Assembly (NCBI GenBank): GCA_013396995.1
Contig: VWZP01001599.1
Coordinates: 1,265,946-1,329,945 of the forward strand
Length of the DNA stretch: 64,000 nucleotides
Reading direction: 5' to 3'
DNA from: Dicaeum eximium
Lineage: Eukaryota; Chordata; Aves; Passeriformes; Dicaeidae
Below the pieces are notes generated by a model, which was not told the DNA's origin, did not search any database, and saw only the letters and a program-made list of their open reading frames with translations. The translations under genes were made by a program, and so were the position numbers. Below, piece after piece: positions 54,201 to 64,000 of the stretch (position 1 is its first letter; every line of letters starts with the position of its first letter).

Positions 54201-57200
54201 TTCCCAAATCACCGTGTTCTGTTATCAAAACCTGTATTATAAAACTTAAGTTAACATTTATTTCATTTATATATATATTTATATTATAAAAAATTTATTA
54301 AATCATAAAATTAGTTAATACTATTTGCTATTCATTAAGAAATAAAAAAATGCCATGCCAAATCTAATTATATCCTGCATTTAATGGGAGCTTAATCACA
54401 CATAAATGCTTACATTTTAAACAAAATATGCATACAGCAAGAGAGGGGAAGGCGAATATGATACACTGCCTCAGAAAAACAAATCTTGAATCTTATACTC
54501 TTACTGCAACAAACAATCCAAGACAGAAATTCATGTCTTCTACTACTAAAGATCAAGCTAATTGTTTTTACAGCAACAAAATACTGAATTCAGCCAACAC
54601 TGCAGACTAAAATTTCAAGCTCTTTAGATACCCCTGAGTGATTAACTTATGGGACTGGTACTGCTGAAGAGGCACAATCTCTGTTTTGGTAGGGCAGATG
54701 CATTTTTAAAAATTTTCTTGCCAATAATTGTTCCAATACCAGAACACCTTTAACTGTTTAAGGAAGATTGCAAGTATTTCACTGTATTCATACCTGTTCG
54801 TCGTAACCGTCAATTTTTACAGGAGTAAACTGGTCCAAGTTGTACTGTGCAAATGCACTACAAGAGAAAAAAAACCAACAAAAGCCTGCATCAAGCACAA
54901 TCTTTTTCCTTAGTAGCACTTAAGGGAGCTAAAGAATAGCTAATAATCTGGGCAATGTTGCAGTAAAAAATTAAAAAATGCTTTACCTAGCAGGCCAAAA
55001 CTCATGAAATCACTTTGGTTCACTCAGTGCTTGTATTACAGATTCCAACTGCCATTATACAAAAGTTTACATTCTGAAGTAACCTGATATAGACAAACAC
55101 CTAAGCTTTACACTGGAAACTGGAAGAACAGATGAAGTTTAAATTCCATAGGGATCCAAGCTACTAAGCTTAGTATCTCCACTCTTACACGTGAACTAAT
55201 TTTGGCATGAAAGTACAGTAGGCATGATGTTCTGATACAGAAGCGGGGTCTAAGGATGCAGTTATCTTATAGAGATGTTCAAGTAACATCTACCATGAAA
55301 CAGAAAATAAAATTACTCTAATCATTAGGATACAATAGAAATCTCTCCTCTGCCAAGAATTTAAAGATGCCCAACACACACAATAGGGTTTTACTTACCA
55401 AGCGCACATTTTTAAACGAACTGCTTACTGATTATGCAAGTCCTACTGAAAAAACATCTTGGTTTTATGCGACTGAGTATGTGACATCTGGTACTTACTG
55501 GGCTGCTCCTTCCCTGAGAAGATTGTCATTATTAAGCAGCAACCGAACATCTGAAAGGAGGTATTTACAACATATAAGTACAGTTAACTCAGAAACTTGT
55601 TTCAGTCACAAAACAAATGTCAACAGACTGGACAAAACAAAAAAAACAAACTACTCCATACCCACAGAGATTACTAGGTATGAAATTTATTGCTTCATAT
55701 TTTATAATTTTGACTGAATAAAATTAAAATAATAGCATAGAAATGGATCTCTTCCAAGACAATCTGGCAAAGAGATATAAGCTGTATTCTACAGGCTCTA
55801 GGAATCTGTCAATCTACTTTTTAGAGAAGCTTTGAATGAGAACAGCACAGAATTCTACCAAGTTTCCTTTAAAATATATATTACCGACTCCCTCACACTA
55901 TATTATTGTTATTGTAATCTGATGACACTGATATGGTATGCATTGAACTTACTGGTTTTTAAGACCTGCCATTTTTAGTCTCATTCCTAAATGACACTTA
56001 CTAGGCAGAGGATTATACACCATAATAGCATTTTTTCTACCATGATACAAGAAACATACGAATATAGAATAAAGTCAATACTCTCCTCAAAATTACTTAA
56101 AATTTATTGTGCAACAAATTTCTTATTTATGTACTTGACTTTACTAGGCACTGTTTTAATAACAATTTAATTCACTGCTCATTAACTAACTGATCCTTAG
56201 TCTCGCCAGAACATATTAAATCTCTTCTAAATATTTCCAAGGTATCATTCAAGTAAAAAGAAAAAAAAAAGTGGAATATATTTAAAGTATTTTTTTCTTT
56301 AAAACACAAACAAGCAAACCCCCTGAAATAAACCAAACTTGCCCACCCAAACCAAAACACAAATTATCCCAAAGAAAAAACCACCTCACATACTCAAAAA
56401 AACTTCAGACAAAACCAACCAACCCACCCCACAATTTTCAGAATTGGGATGAAAAGCTTTCTCTCTCTTTTTAAGAAGGCAGCCTGAATCCCACTGAACA
56501 CTGGTCAGGCATTTGTGATCAAATGTTCATTATGTGTTTTCAAACACCTCATACTCTGTTATTGAGCAGGCAGGTACAGCTATGAATCAGCATAACCATG
56601 AAGTTTATAAGCAGTACTACCCTAAGAAATTTTAATAATTTCAGAAAGCTGAGTTAGTAAGCTGCTCACTTCAAAAATTAAGTACCAACTAATTTTAAAT
56701 AATAATCAGCTGGCCACAGTTTAACTAAGAACAAGAACTTGTAAAAGCACTGCATTCTTTAATAAACTTTAATAAATTCTCTCCAGTCTGACACTGACTA
56801 CAGGTTTAGTATATTAAACTTACTTTTTTACTTAAATAGCTTCAGAAACATTTGTAAGCCACAACTATAAAGCCTGCCTTTTTATATTATATGTATGCCC
56901 AAATATCTTGATGAGAGACAAACAACAATTTTTAATACAAATAAAATTTTAGGTAAAGTTCAGACAACAATAGTTGAAAGAAACTTATTTTAAGTCTCCT
57001 TTCAGTTTATTAACACACTCAGTAAAACAGAGTGTGTCCAGAATTTAAAGGTTGGAAATATTTGGAGAAGATTAATATTCTTTCCACAACTGGCATGAGG
57101 CAGTAGTCTTTTGTGTATTCAAGGTTAAGTATTTGTAATGATACTCCTTCTTAAAAAAAAAAAAAGACTATTTTACTTTCAGCTACTTTAATTTTTGATG

Positions 57201-57589
57201 AAAAATATAATTGTCTATCAAAGATGAAAATTAAGAGTACATGTTTTCTAAACAGAAACCCTTGCAATTGTTTAATTCATGACTCATTCAAAACAAAGCT
57301 CGTTCTCACATCACAGAGAAAAGTAGTACTTCCCTTGTTTTGCATTTAAACTTCAAGCTGTCTTGTGACTGCAAAGCTTATCATGCCCAGCTACAAAACC
57401 AGCTACAAACCTTATAGCAAGGGAGCAGCTACAATATAAGCTACATGAAATTCAGGAGAATAATGAGCAATGCAATTTTGGATATAGGTACCTTAAATAA
57501 AAGGACAGAGCAGACAGATACTCACCATTGAACACCTCATTGAATTCCCCAGGAGGAGCATGAATTATGAATTTTGCTGCTATACGCAC
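42129..57589 (-). CDS. CAPZA2: CAPZA2, F-actin-capping protein subunit alpha-2, exons 2-10 (5' partial)
   Basis: This is the alpha subunit of CapZ, the cytoplasmic and Z-disc heterodimer (with CAPZB) that binds actin filament barbed ends and stops subunit exchange. Nine coding exons were read from the minus strand: 57526-57589, 55499-55550, 54794-54857, 54025-54231, 52785-52864, 49334-49412, 45769-45840, 43152-43214 and 42129-42269. Every junction is GT-AG and the phases join without a stop. They total 822 bases, encoding residues 14-286 plus the stop. Both alpha-subunit family signatures are present: VHYYEDGNV (residues 196-204, exon 8) and FKALRRQLP (exon 10). The C-terminal actin-binding tentacle is intact and ends KEMQNA. 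The protein matches vertebrate alpha-2 closely; the alpha-2 call over alpha-1 rests on the sequence and on ST7 being next door. Exon 1, expected to supply 13 residues, is not in the window. Confidence 0.97.
42270..43151 (-). other. CAPZA2 intron 9
   Basis: 882 bases, GT-AG. Nothing else was recognised. Confidence 0.9.
43152..43214 (-). CDS. CAPZA2: CAPZA2 coding exon 9
   Basis: Sixty-three bases, 21 whole codons, residues 220-240. It starts NEAQTAKEF and ends ENEYQ. The acceptor is TCCTAG and the donor GTATGT. Confidence 0.97.
43215..45768 (-). other. CAPZA2 intron 8
   Basis: About 2.55 kb, GT-AG. Short open frames near 43.7-44.2 kb on the plus strand have no convincing homologue. No repeat was recognised. 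Confidence 0.9.
45769..45840 (-). CDS. CAPZA2: CAPZA2 coding exon 8 (family signature 1)
   Basis: Seventy-two bases, 24 whole codons, residues 196-219. It opens with VHYYEDGNV, the first F-actin-capping alpha-subunit signature, and ends DSLTVS. The acceptor is TGTAG and the donor GTAAGT. Confidence 0.97.
45841..49333 (-). other. CAPZA2 intron 7
   Basis: About 3.5 kb, GT-AG. It has a poly-A run near 48650. The 122-codon plus-strand open frame at 46903-47271 has no recognisable family. Confidence 0.9.
49334..49412 (-). CDS. CAPZA2: CAPZA2 coding exon 7
   Basis: Seventy-nine bases complete Trp169 and encode residues 170-195, starting [10 protein letters not shown] and ending GILKIQ. The acceptor is TTTAAG and the donor GTATGC. 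Confidence 0.97.
49413..52784 (-). other. CAPZA2 intron 6
   Basis: About 3.4 kb, GT-AG. It hosts the antisense solo LTR at 49940-50498. The rest is unremarkable. Confidence 0.9.
49940..50498 (+). mobile_element. Solo LTR of an ERVK/class II-like endogenous retrovirus
   Basis: The element is 559 bases with TG...CA termini: it starts TGTTGGGGAAG and ends GACCCACA. It is bounded by a perfect 6-base target-site duplication CTTGCC (49934-49939 and 50499-50504). Six bases is the duplication length typical of alpha/beta-like (class II) elements. An AATAAA signal on the plus strand lies at 50404-50409, about 90 bases from the end, so the LTR is antisense to CAPZA2. No internal viral sequence remains, so it is a recombined solo copy. 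Confidence 0.9.
52785..52864 (-). CDS. CAPZA2: CAPZA2 coding exon 6
   Basis: Eighty bases encode residues 143-168, from [13 protein letters not shown] to QAKNF, plus two bases of Trp169. The acceptor is ATTTAG and the donor GTAAGT. Confidence 0.97.
52865..54024 (-). other. CAPZA2 intron 5
   Basis: About 1.16 kb, GT-AG. It has a CCAG microsatellite at 53712-53730. Confidence 0.9.
53712..53730. repeat. (CCAG)n microsatellite
   Basis: Between four and five tandem copies of CCAG in CAPZA2 intron 5. Confidence 0.9.
54025..54231 (-). CDS. CAPZA2: CAPZA2 coding exon 5
   Basis: This is the longest coding exon: 207 bases, 69 whole codons, residues 74-142. It starts [14 protein letters not shown] and ends HYPNGVCT. 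The acceptor is ATACAG and the donor GTAAGT. It covers the central part of the alpha subunit that packs against the beta subunit in known CapZ structures. Confidence 0.98.
54232..54793 (-). other. CAPZA2 intron 4
   Basis: 562 bases, GT-AG. Very AT-rich near the donor end. Nothing else was recognised. Confidence 0.9.
54794..54857 (-). CDS. CAPZA2: CAPZA2 coding exon 4
   Basis: Sixty-four bases complete His52 and encode residues 53-73, including [14 protein letters not shown] and ending GYDEQ. The acceptor is TTGTAG and the donor GTATGA. The end of this exon (IDGYDEQ) differs slightly from the mammalian alpha-2 sequence as I remember it, which is ordinary divergence. Confidence 0.97.
54858..55498 (-). 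other. CAPZA2 intron 3
   Basis: 641 bases, GT-AG. Nothing else was recognised. Confidence 0.9.
55499..55550 (-). CDS. CAPZA2: CAPZA2 coding exon 3
   Basis: Fifty-two bases complete Asp35 and encode [16 protein letters not shown], ending two bases into His52. The acceptor is preceded by CTCCTTTCAG and the donor is GTAAGTAC. Confidence 0.97.
55551..57525 (-). other. CAPZA2 intron 2
   Basis: About 2 kb, GT-AG. It has a weaker A/C-rich stretch at about 56300-56440. No other element was recognised. Confidence 0.9.
57526..57589 (-). CDS. CAPZA2: CAPZA2 coding exon 2
   Basis: Sixty-four bases encode [20 protein letters not shown] plus N and the first base of the next codon (residues 14-34 and part of 35). 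The acceptor ends TTTAAG and the donor is GTGAGT. The exon begins at a codon boundary, as expected if exon 1 ends after residue 13. This is the most upstream CAPZA2 exon found here. Confidence 0.97.
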
Positions 57590-58071
57590 CTTAAATACAA
57601 AAACAATCATGTGGTTGTATATAGTTGCATTCATTCCTATTCAAAGCAGTTATGCATTATGTAGTTTTAACAGCCAGACATGAAATTGTACAACTCCCAC
57701 TGTTTCACATATCTGTTCACATTATTTCAACTACTTGGTCTTTATGAAAAACACAGATTATAAAGTTCCACCTCTTCAAACAGAATAGAGATTATATGTG
57801 ATGGAAGCAGATGGTGAAATTGAGTCATTCATGTTTTCTTCTACTGGCAAACAGGAAAAGATGAATGTAACAAATAAGATCAACAATATATTCACAGTCG
57901 ATGTCACTTTTCAGTCCATGGATGCCTGGGAATAGATACAGAATCAAAGAGAGCCAAAAACCATATTGAAGATGCATTTGATTTTCAAAGCTTCTCTTCC
58001 AATTTTACTACATATCATATGGTTCTATACTTTCCAAAAGGTCCACACTGACAGATTAAGCTTAAAAACAC

Positions 58072-58102
58072 TAGACACTAAAGCTTTTAGACACTAAAGC
58101 TT
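58072..58102. repeat. 16-base-period tandem duplication
   Basis: Two copies of TAGACACTAAAGCTT separated by a single T. Confidence 0.85.
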
Positions 58103-58965
58103 GTAATTTCACCTGCATCTACCTAAGACCTCTTAGTACCACAGTAGCAGCAGATAAAGCTTAAAAAAACCCCTTGAGATCTTAATTAGTAATTAATGGC
58201 CTTCAGCCACAACTTCTTGCAGAGAAAATACAGCATAAGCCAGTATTTCCACTAAAAGTATGCACACGTGCCCTGGCTTTCTCTCTCTCTCTGCTTGCAC
58301 AAGCTCTTGTACAACAGCACAATGAGTAAAATCAGGAAAGTTATTGCTCTTTTTTTTCAGACCAGGTCCCTGAGCTGGTTCACCACACAGCTGCAGACAC
58401 GTATGCTTGCAAAAAACCCACCAAAATATGTTCTAAATGTGAAACAACTTTTAAACTTCTCAGCTATTACCTTACTTGCAGAAAGTTACTTAGTGGACAT
58501 GCTTTGATTAATTCTTTTTGCCCTTTGCAGTGTTAAAGGCAGCCATTATAAAAACTAACTAACTAGATATTGGTTCCCTAACTTAACCTGGCAAAAGTTC
58601 CTATCCTTTACAGTTATCCAAGTCCACCAGGCTCTTAAAGCTCTCTTGCATCCTCAATATGGTGTTGCTATTCAAATATAGGATACTACTTGAATTTTGA
58701 ATTCAGGTTTCCCTTTCCAACACCTTCTATCATGTATCTGTGGAATGAAGAGCTGGAAGATTCAGTGCCTGGGGGCACTATCTGAAATTAAGGTGTTTGA
58801 GAAGCACACACTTCATTACAAATATCTAAAAATAACCAAAGAATGCACTACATTTACACATTTCTTTGTATTTGAAACTACAAAAAACTGTCCGAGCATG
58901 CTAGAGCTCTTGATTGACAAGAAAACAGCTTTTACAACTGAGGGTAGCAATACAGCCAGTGTCTG

Positions 58966-58989
58966 GGGCCCTGCTTCTTGACAGGGCCC
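58966..58989. repeat. GC-rich perfect hairpin
   Basis: The arms GGGCCCTG and CAGGGCCC surround an 8-base loop. It is unusually GC-rich for this AT-rich intron. Confidence 0.75.
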
Positions 58990-59895
58990 AAATTTCAGAC
59001 AAGGGTCTCCAGGAGAGGTGGTTCAAGTTGAAGTGTCCTGGGAGAGCACTTAGCTGCCTCATTAGCAGTGTGGAACCCTCATGAGATCCCATGTGACCAG
59101 TCCAGGCAGCTTTCAGATCACCAACAGGACATGACCATTCAGAGCTGGATAATGGAAATGGAAAAGTTGTCAGTTCCCAACTTTCTAACCTAAATGCTGC
59201 ATTTGGGATTGCAGACAGCCTTTGTCTGCTACCTCAAATATCTACCATCAGAACTCCTCTTTCCATATAAACATGAATTTGCATTATACTGAGATAAATG
59301 CCACTGGAGTTCACTCTTCTCAAAAGAGAGACAGAGAGGCAAGAGCACCTTCTTCTATGGCTACTTATTAAAGTAACTGGGATTGTCTCCTTTGAATTAA
59401 AAGAATGCAAATTTATCTGTGTTACCAACATTATCCAAATCACCAATCCACATGCTCCTCTAACTCTTGCTGAAGTCAAGGCACCGTACCCAGCTCAATG
59501 CTCAAGCCAAAGTAATATAAAGAATGTGAAATAAAGCTAACCTACAGTATTATAAAAGCACTTATGAAGGGGAAAGGCAGGACAAACTCCAAGGTTCTAT
59601 CACCAGCACATTTTATCAAATGACCAATTGTGCTGCTTTTGGCTGGGGCAGAAATAATTCTCTTAACAGTTGCTGGTAGGAGACTGTGTTTTGGATTTGT
59701 GCTGAACACAGTGTTGATAATAGCTGTTTTTGCTGTTGCTGAGCACGGCTTACACAGTCAAGGCCTCTTCTGCTTTTCATACTGACACACTGGCAAGGAA
59801 ATTGGGAGTGCATGGGAGGCTGGGAGGAGACACAGCCAGGACAGGTGACCTTAACTGACCAAGGGATGTTCCACACCATATCAAATCATGCTCAG

Positions 59896-59903
59896 TATAT
59901 AAA
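59896..59903 (+). promoter_or_regulatory. LTR TATA box
   Basis: TATATAAA within the U3 part of the LTR, followed by GGGG-rich sequence. It would start transcription antisense to CAPZA2 if active. Confidence 0.6.
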
Positions 59904-60084
59904 GTGGGGGAAGAAGGAGGAAGGGGTGGAGATTTTGGAGTGAGGGCATTTGACTTCCCAAGTCACCATTACATGTGATGGGGCTCTGCTCTCCTGGAGA
60001 TGGCTGAACAGCTGTCTGCCCATGGGAAGCAATGAATTAATTCCCGGTTTATCTTTGCAGGCATGCACATCTTTTGCTTTCCTT

Positions 60085-60090
60085 ATTAAA
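60085..60090 (+). promoter_or_regulatory. LTR poly(A) signal
   Basis: ATTAAA about 190 bases downstream of the TATA box, in the usual R-region position. Confidence 0.55.
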
Positions 60091-62699
60091 CTGTCTTTAT
60101 CTTAACCCTTGAGTTCCCCACTTTGACCCTTCCGATTCTCTCCCTGATCCCACTGGTGGGGCAGTGGCTGTGTGGGGCTTGGTGGGTGCCTGGGGTTAAA
60201 CCATGACACTAATCAATAGGGTCAAGGATCAGCCCTGAAAAACGAGTATTCAGTTATGTGATTTCAGTATGACTATCACTGGGCTGACTCACAGCTCAAG
60301 ATGAAGGAACAGTATTTCTTGATTTCTTGACTTCAGGTGAACAGGACTGCTTACACCTGCCAAGGCCAGGTTAGCTCTGGGCAAGCAGAGAAACAAGACT
60401 TAGAGACATTTGGAGTTGTGAAATAACAGGCCTATCAGTTTTGGGCAGGCAGCAGCTAAAGAAGCAAAATTAAGCAAAACACTGGTGTCCAAACTGCACC
60501 CTGAATGACCACATGCTTTAAACTGGTCGCACATGTAATGCAAGACATTAGGTCTATACTAAAACTGGACCACTACCTCCTTTTCAGCTGTTTTTGGTAA
60601 TATAAATCTGGTTTTGCTTATTCTTTTTTGCTATCAGTAAAAACTATTCTTATCAGTCAGATTAGCTACACTATACGTAATACTCATTCAAAAGCAGTCG
60701 GTAATAACAGATGTTCTCTCAACAGACCAACCTAGACATAACTATTTACAAACATTTTACAAGTAAATTCAATTTATCATTGATAGGTTTTTCAGTGTGA
60801 AAATTCATAATAGATGGCACTTTTTATAGAACAGATAAACAATCGTGCAAGTTTGCAATTAATACCTCATTGAGTATAAAGTATATTCATGTTTACAAAA
60901 CCAAAAAATTTAACGTGTATTTAGAAGCTGAGAGTGTGTCAGCTAAGGCACACTGTATTTTGCTAACCTGCCTTTGTGAAGCCAATTCAAAAGTAATCCA
61001 CTTTCCTTCAGCAGTTAAACTGAATTAACTTCTCTGTGATGCGTATCTGATAAAGCCATTATTTCCCCAATTCATACATACAGGAAGCTCATATAAAAGA
61101 ATTAAATCCAGTAGTCTCACTTAACACATTAGAACTGAAAAGCACTTACAGGTTTATTGCCACTGATTTTTTTCAGAAATGAATGCTCTAAAGGAGGCTT
61201 CTGTTTTTCAAACCCAGACTGATACTGAAGCATAAATGAATGCACCTCCATGAGCCCGAGATGAATATCTCCCCCTTTTGGCAGCAAAAAGCCTCAGCTG
61301 TCACTTGGGGAAACACAATTAAAACAAAGGGGTAGTCTATATAAAATATGATGTTCATGGGCAACTAAAAAAAGATAAATTAAAAATGCATATAAACTGT
61401 AATACAAAGTGACAGGCAAAAAGCTAAACTGCTCTTTAGTCAAACTGAGATAGGAAGTTGTATCTGCTGAAAACAGTTTTAAGAAAACCAATCAGGTGCC
61501 TTACAGTTGCAACCAGTGCTGATTATTCAATGCATTGAGACTTCTAAAGATTGATTTGAGCAAGCCAAAACAGAATCATCATAATATCTTAATAATGCAA
61601 ATGACAAAACCTTTTTCCATTCAAGAGATCTGCACCTTTACACAAAGTACAAGAAACTTATACATGTATCAGCAAGTAACAAAAAATGGTTACAGCTGTG
61701 TCTTCCTTTAGAAACCTCAAAGACATAAAATACCTGAAGTTTCTCCACTTATTACTGTAGTTACTCCCAAAACACTACCTAAAGTTTAAGACAGTGTTTT
61801 ATTGATGTAGCTTTGAGTTACAGACAGTTTTCAGCTTAAAGCCTTCTGAGAGGCAAGAACCTATAAACTTCAGATTTCACTAATCCAGAACATCTGATCA
61901 CCAGTGGTTTACAAAAAAACCAGCTTTTACTACAAACCTATGTAAGGAACCACACATTTTCTATATTAAATTTTTTGAATGCAAAACCCCCTGATCTACA
62001 CATGTTTTTATGAATTGTGTCTTTGTGCAGGCTTGAGCATTCATTTGGACAAATCATACAGAAGCTGAGAGGAAGTTTAAAAAAAAAAAAGTATAAAAAT
62101 GACTTCTGAAACACTGAGAAGGGAAGCATTCACCATTGCAGCCACTCTCTTTAGCCAGTTTTCACATTTACACCACTCTCAGTCTTGCTTAAATTGAAGT
62201 CTGCTCTCAGTAGGTAAGAGCTAGCAAGACCTACTTTCACAATTCAAGTGAAGCCAAATGCTACCCATCACATCAGTTAAAAGTTTATACAACCTACAAA
62301 CCTATTAATTTTATAAAGTAAACTATTTCAATTAAGGTAAAAAATCCCAAAGAGAAGCCTAGCAGAAAAGGGCAGAACTGCTGTATGTGATGAACACAAT
62401 TATTAGGCATTATGCCTGATTCTTTATTCTGCGAGAGATTAAAACAGTTGGTCTATCAACAAATTCCTACACTCAGTTACAACAATATTTGCAGTTTTCA
62501 GACTACACAAGGGAAGAGCAATGTAGTAATGTACAGAATGGTGGCAGTTATGGTAAGCCTATTTTTTCCCCATACTTCTGCCTTTATTTCACAATTTAAT
62601 TTTTATCAATGCATGATACTCATCAGATACACAAGAGAAGTCCTACTCCTATTTATTTTCCAGCCTAAGACACTCCGAAGTTTATTTTATTTTTAAGGA

Positions 62700-62880
62700 G
62701 TTATACATATCGGCTTCAAATGCCCCGAGATCGCTCTTCCTGTTCCTGCCCCATGAGAAGCGACACTGGTTGGAGAATGCTGTGTGTGCCTATATATGGT
62801 CACGGAGTGCGCGCTCCACCGCAGCGCTCGCAGTGCCACTGTCAGCTGCTCCTCCGACTCTGCTGAGGGCCATCTAACAG
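62700..62880 (+). promoter_or_regulatory. GC-rich TATA-containing segment, candidate cryptic promoter
   Basis: This is a short island of raised GC and CpG in AT-rich intron. TATATAT lies at 62791-62797, followed 7 bases on by a near-palindrome (62804-62817) and a CpG-rich stretch. If functional it would drive plus-strand transcription starting near 62820-62830. No known gene starts here. Confidence 0.3.
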
Positions 62881-63725
62881 AGACATTCAAACTCTCCCTC
62901 TCTCATTTTTCTTTCCCCCCTTTTAACTCGACTGAAACACAGCTATTTCAGAGTTTTATTTGCTAGGCGCCCTGGCAGCTCACTCCTTCAATCAACATCC
63001 ATGCTGCACAGAAAAAATATGCAGATAAGCAGGATGCTGTGAAACCACATACTCACCCTTTCTCTTTCCTACACAGCCCCTATTTCAAATTCAGAAATTC
63101 AGCTGTGAACTCTTTGCAGCAGGGAGACCCACCCCTTCCTCTGCACTCAGGTTAAAGTTCACTGCTCCATGGCAATAAAAATGAAATAGTGAAATAGATA
63201 CTAACAGCCCTTTTTACCTAAGAAATTGCATGAAAATTTAGGAGGGGGCGGAAAAGGAGGAAGACGGAGGGCATTCAAGAGATTCCCACAATAATTTCCA
63301 CTCAAAGACAACTTTGTTGCTAATCACAGGGGAATAAAAAGAGCTTCCCAAAGTTACGTTTATCACTATTACAGCAGGCTCAAAGCATTGTACATCATGC
63401 ATTTACATTCTGGATTCCTGAGGGTACCTTTGCTATCTTACAACACACAATAAATCTCCCACTCACAGAAACCTATGTTTGGCAAAAAAAAGATGGTAAG
63501 ATATCACATCCAGAAGGGAGCTCCTGGAACAGCAGAGTCTAGAGAGCTCTGTTCCCAGTCATGCCTTCTGTGTAGTTCTTGTTCAAAACCTGTCTGCAGG
63601 CAACTAAACAAATGGGTTTGTCGTGACCCACTTAACTCTATTTACAGGTTGCTACAGGGTTTTCTCACGATTAGCTCACAGTCACATAAATATTAACACA
63701 GACATCAGTTAAATGAGGCAATTTG

Positions 63726-63759
63726 AATTCTCTCAAAATCTGTAATTCTCTCAAAATCA
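63726..63759. repeat. 18-base-period direct repeat
   Basis: AATTCTCTCAAAATC occurs twice with an 18-base period. Confidence 0.85.
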
Positions 63760-64000
63760 AGAGATACAGCTTGTACTCGCTGGAGTGATACTGGACATAA
63801 CACTTACCTAGTTTTATTTAGTTCTGAGTTTGATTCAAACTTGTGATTTAAGTTCAGCTTGAGCTGTACCATTATTTTTCAATATGCAGCTTCGCTGTTC
63901 CTTATAAAGCAAAACTGCTCTGACATCTACCACTCAAAATTAGTTTTGCATTGACGTATATAACACATCAAGAAGCACTGTCTAAGGTTCAAATACTTGC

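Larger units (their letters stand above)
59629..60208 (+). mobile_element. Solo LTR of an avian ERVL-like endogenous retrovirus
   Basis: The element is 580 bases with TG...CA termini: it starts TGTGCTGCTTTTGGCTGGGG and ends TTAAACCATGACA. The flanking 5-base sequences CCAAT (59624-59628) and CTAAT (60209-60213) match at four of five positions, fitting a class III duplication. A TATATAAA box lies at 59896-59903 and an ATTAAA poly(A) signal at 60085-60090. That places U3, R and U5 in plus orientation, antisense to CAPZA2. No internal viral genes are present. It matches an LTR type I know from several birds, but the family name should be assigned by a repeat search. Confidence 0.88.
57590..64000 (-). 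other. CAPZA2 intron 1, partial
   Basis: At least 6.4 kb upstream of exon 2. No sequence encoding the expected N-terminus (MADLEEQ-type) is visible, so the intron should continue past the window. It holds a solo LTR (59629-60208), small direct repeats (58.07 and 63.73 kb), an 8-base-arm hairpin (58.97 kb) and a GC-rich TATA-containing segment (62.70-62.88 kb). Confidence 0.75.

Noticed and set aside
62789..62799. SRF CArG box at the TATATAT element
   Set aside because: Seven A/T bases lie between CC and GG rather than six, so it does not fit the CArG consensus.
62693..62890. Candidate CAPZA2 exon 1 (EEQL peptide on the minus strand)
   Set aside because: It lacks a good GT donor at the right place and the DEEK residues expected before exon 2. 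The match is about 13 bases.
1..64000. Prokaryotic-type systems, CRISPR arrays, tRNA, rRNA or snRNA genes
   Set aside because: No regular direct-repeat/spacer array, cloverleaf or known small-RNA sequence was recognised. The window is ordinary vertebrate intron and spacer.

Overview
This is a stretch of vertebrate nuclear genome, almost certainly from a bird and probably a songbird. Coding sequence is sparse and split into short exons with GT-AG introns. The repeats are CR1 3' ends and avian-type endogenous-retrovirus LTRs. There is no bacterial gene organisation, CRISPR array or operon.

Two protein-coding genes are recognisable, both read from the minus strand. CAPZA2 (F-actin-capping protein subunit alpha-2) occupies 42129-57589. 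Exons 2 to 10 are complete, with intact splice sites and reading phases, and total 822 coding bases. Together with the 39 bases expected from exon 1 they make a 286-residue protein. Exon 1 was not found and should lie beyond 64000. Downstream of CAPZA2 on the same strand is ST7 (suppressor of tumorigenicity 7). Only its first coding exon (28176-28326) and CpG-rich promoter are present; the promoter is broken by a 63-base assembly gap. All of 1-28175 is ST7 intron 1. The order CAPZA2 then ST7 on one strand matches the conserved MET-CAPZA2-ST7-WNT2 block of human 7q31.

By region: 1-28175 is ST7 intron 1, with one 1.06 kb LTR (12146-13203) and a CR1 remnant near 10.7 kb. 28050-28700 is the ST7 CpG island and exon 1. 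28947 to about 41500 is the intergenic spacer, with low-complexity A/C tracts and CR1 remnants. About 41500-57589 holds the CAPZA2 3'UTR, exons 10 to 2 and introns, with an LTR of 559 bases in intron 6. 57590-64000 is CAPZA2 intron 1, with a third solo LTR (59629-60208) and a small GC-rich, TATA-containing segment near 62.8 kb.

The two genes do not share a pathway. CapZ caps actin filament barbed ends as an alpha/beta heterodimer, and ST7 is a multi-pass membrane protein of poorly defined function. Their adjacency reflects conserved synteny. I found no convincing novel system. The observations most worth following up are three solo LTRs with recognisable target-site duplications (one in the same sense as its host gene), G-quadruplex-type motifs, and the unexplained GC/TATA segment in CAPZA2 intron 1.
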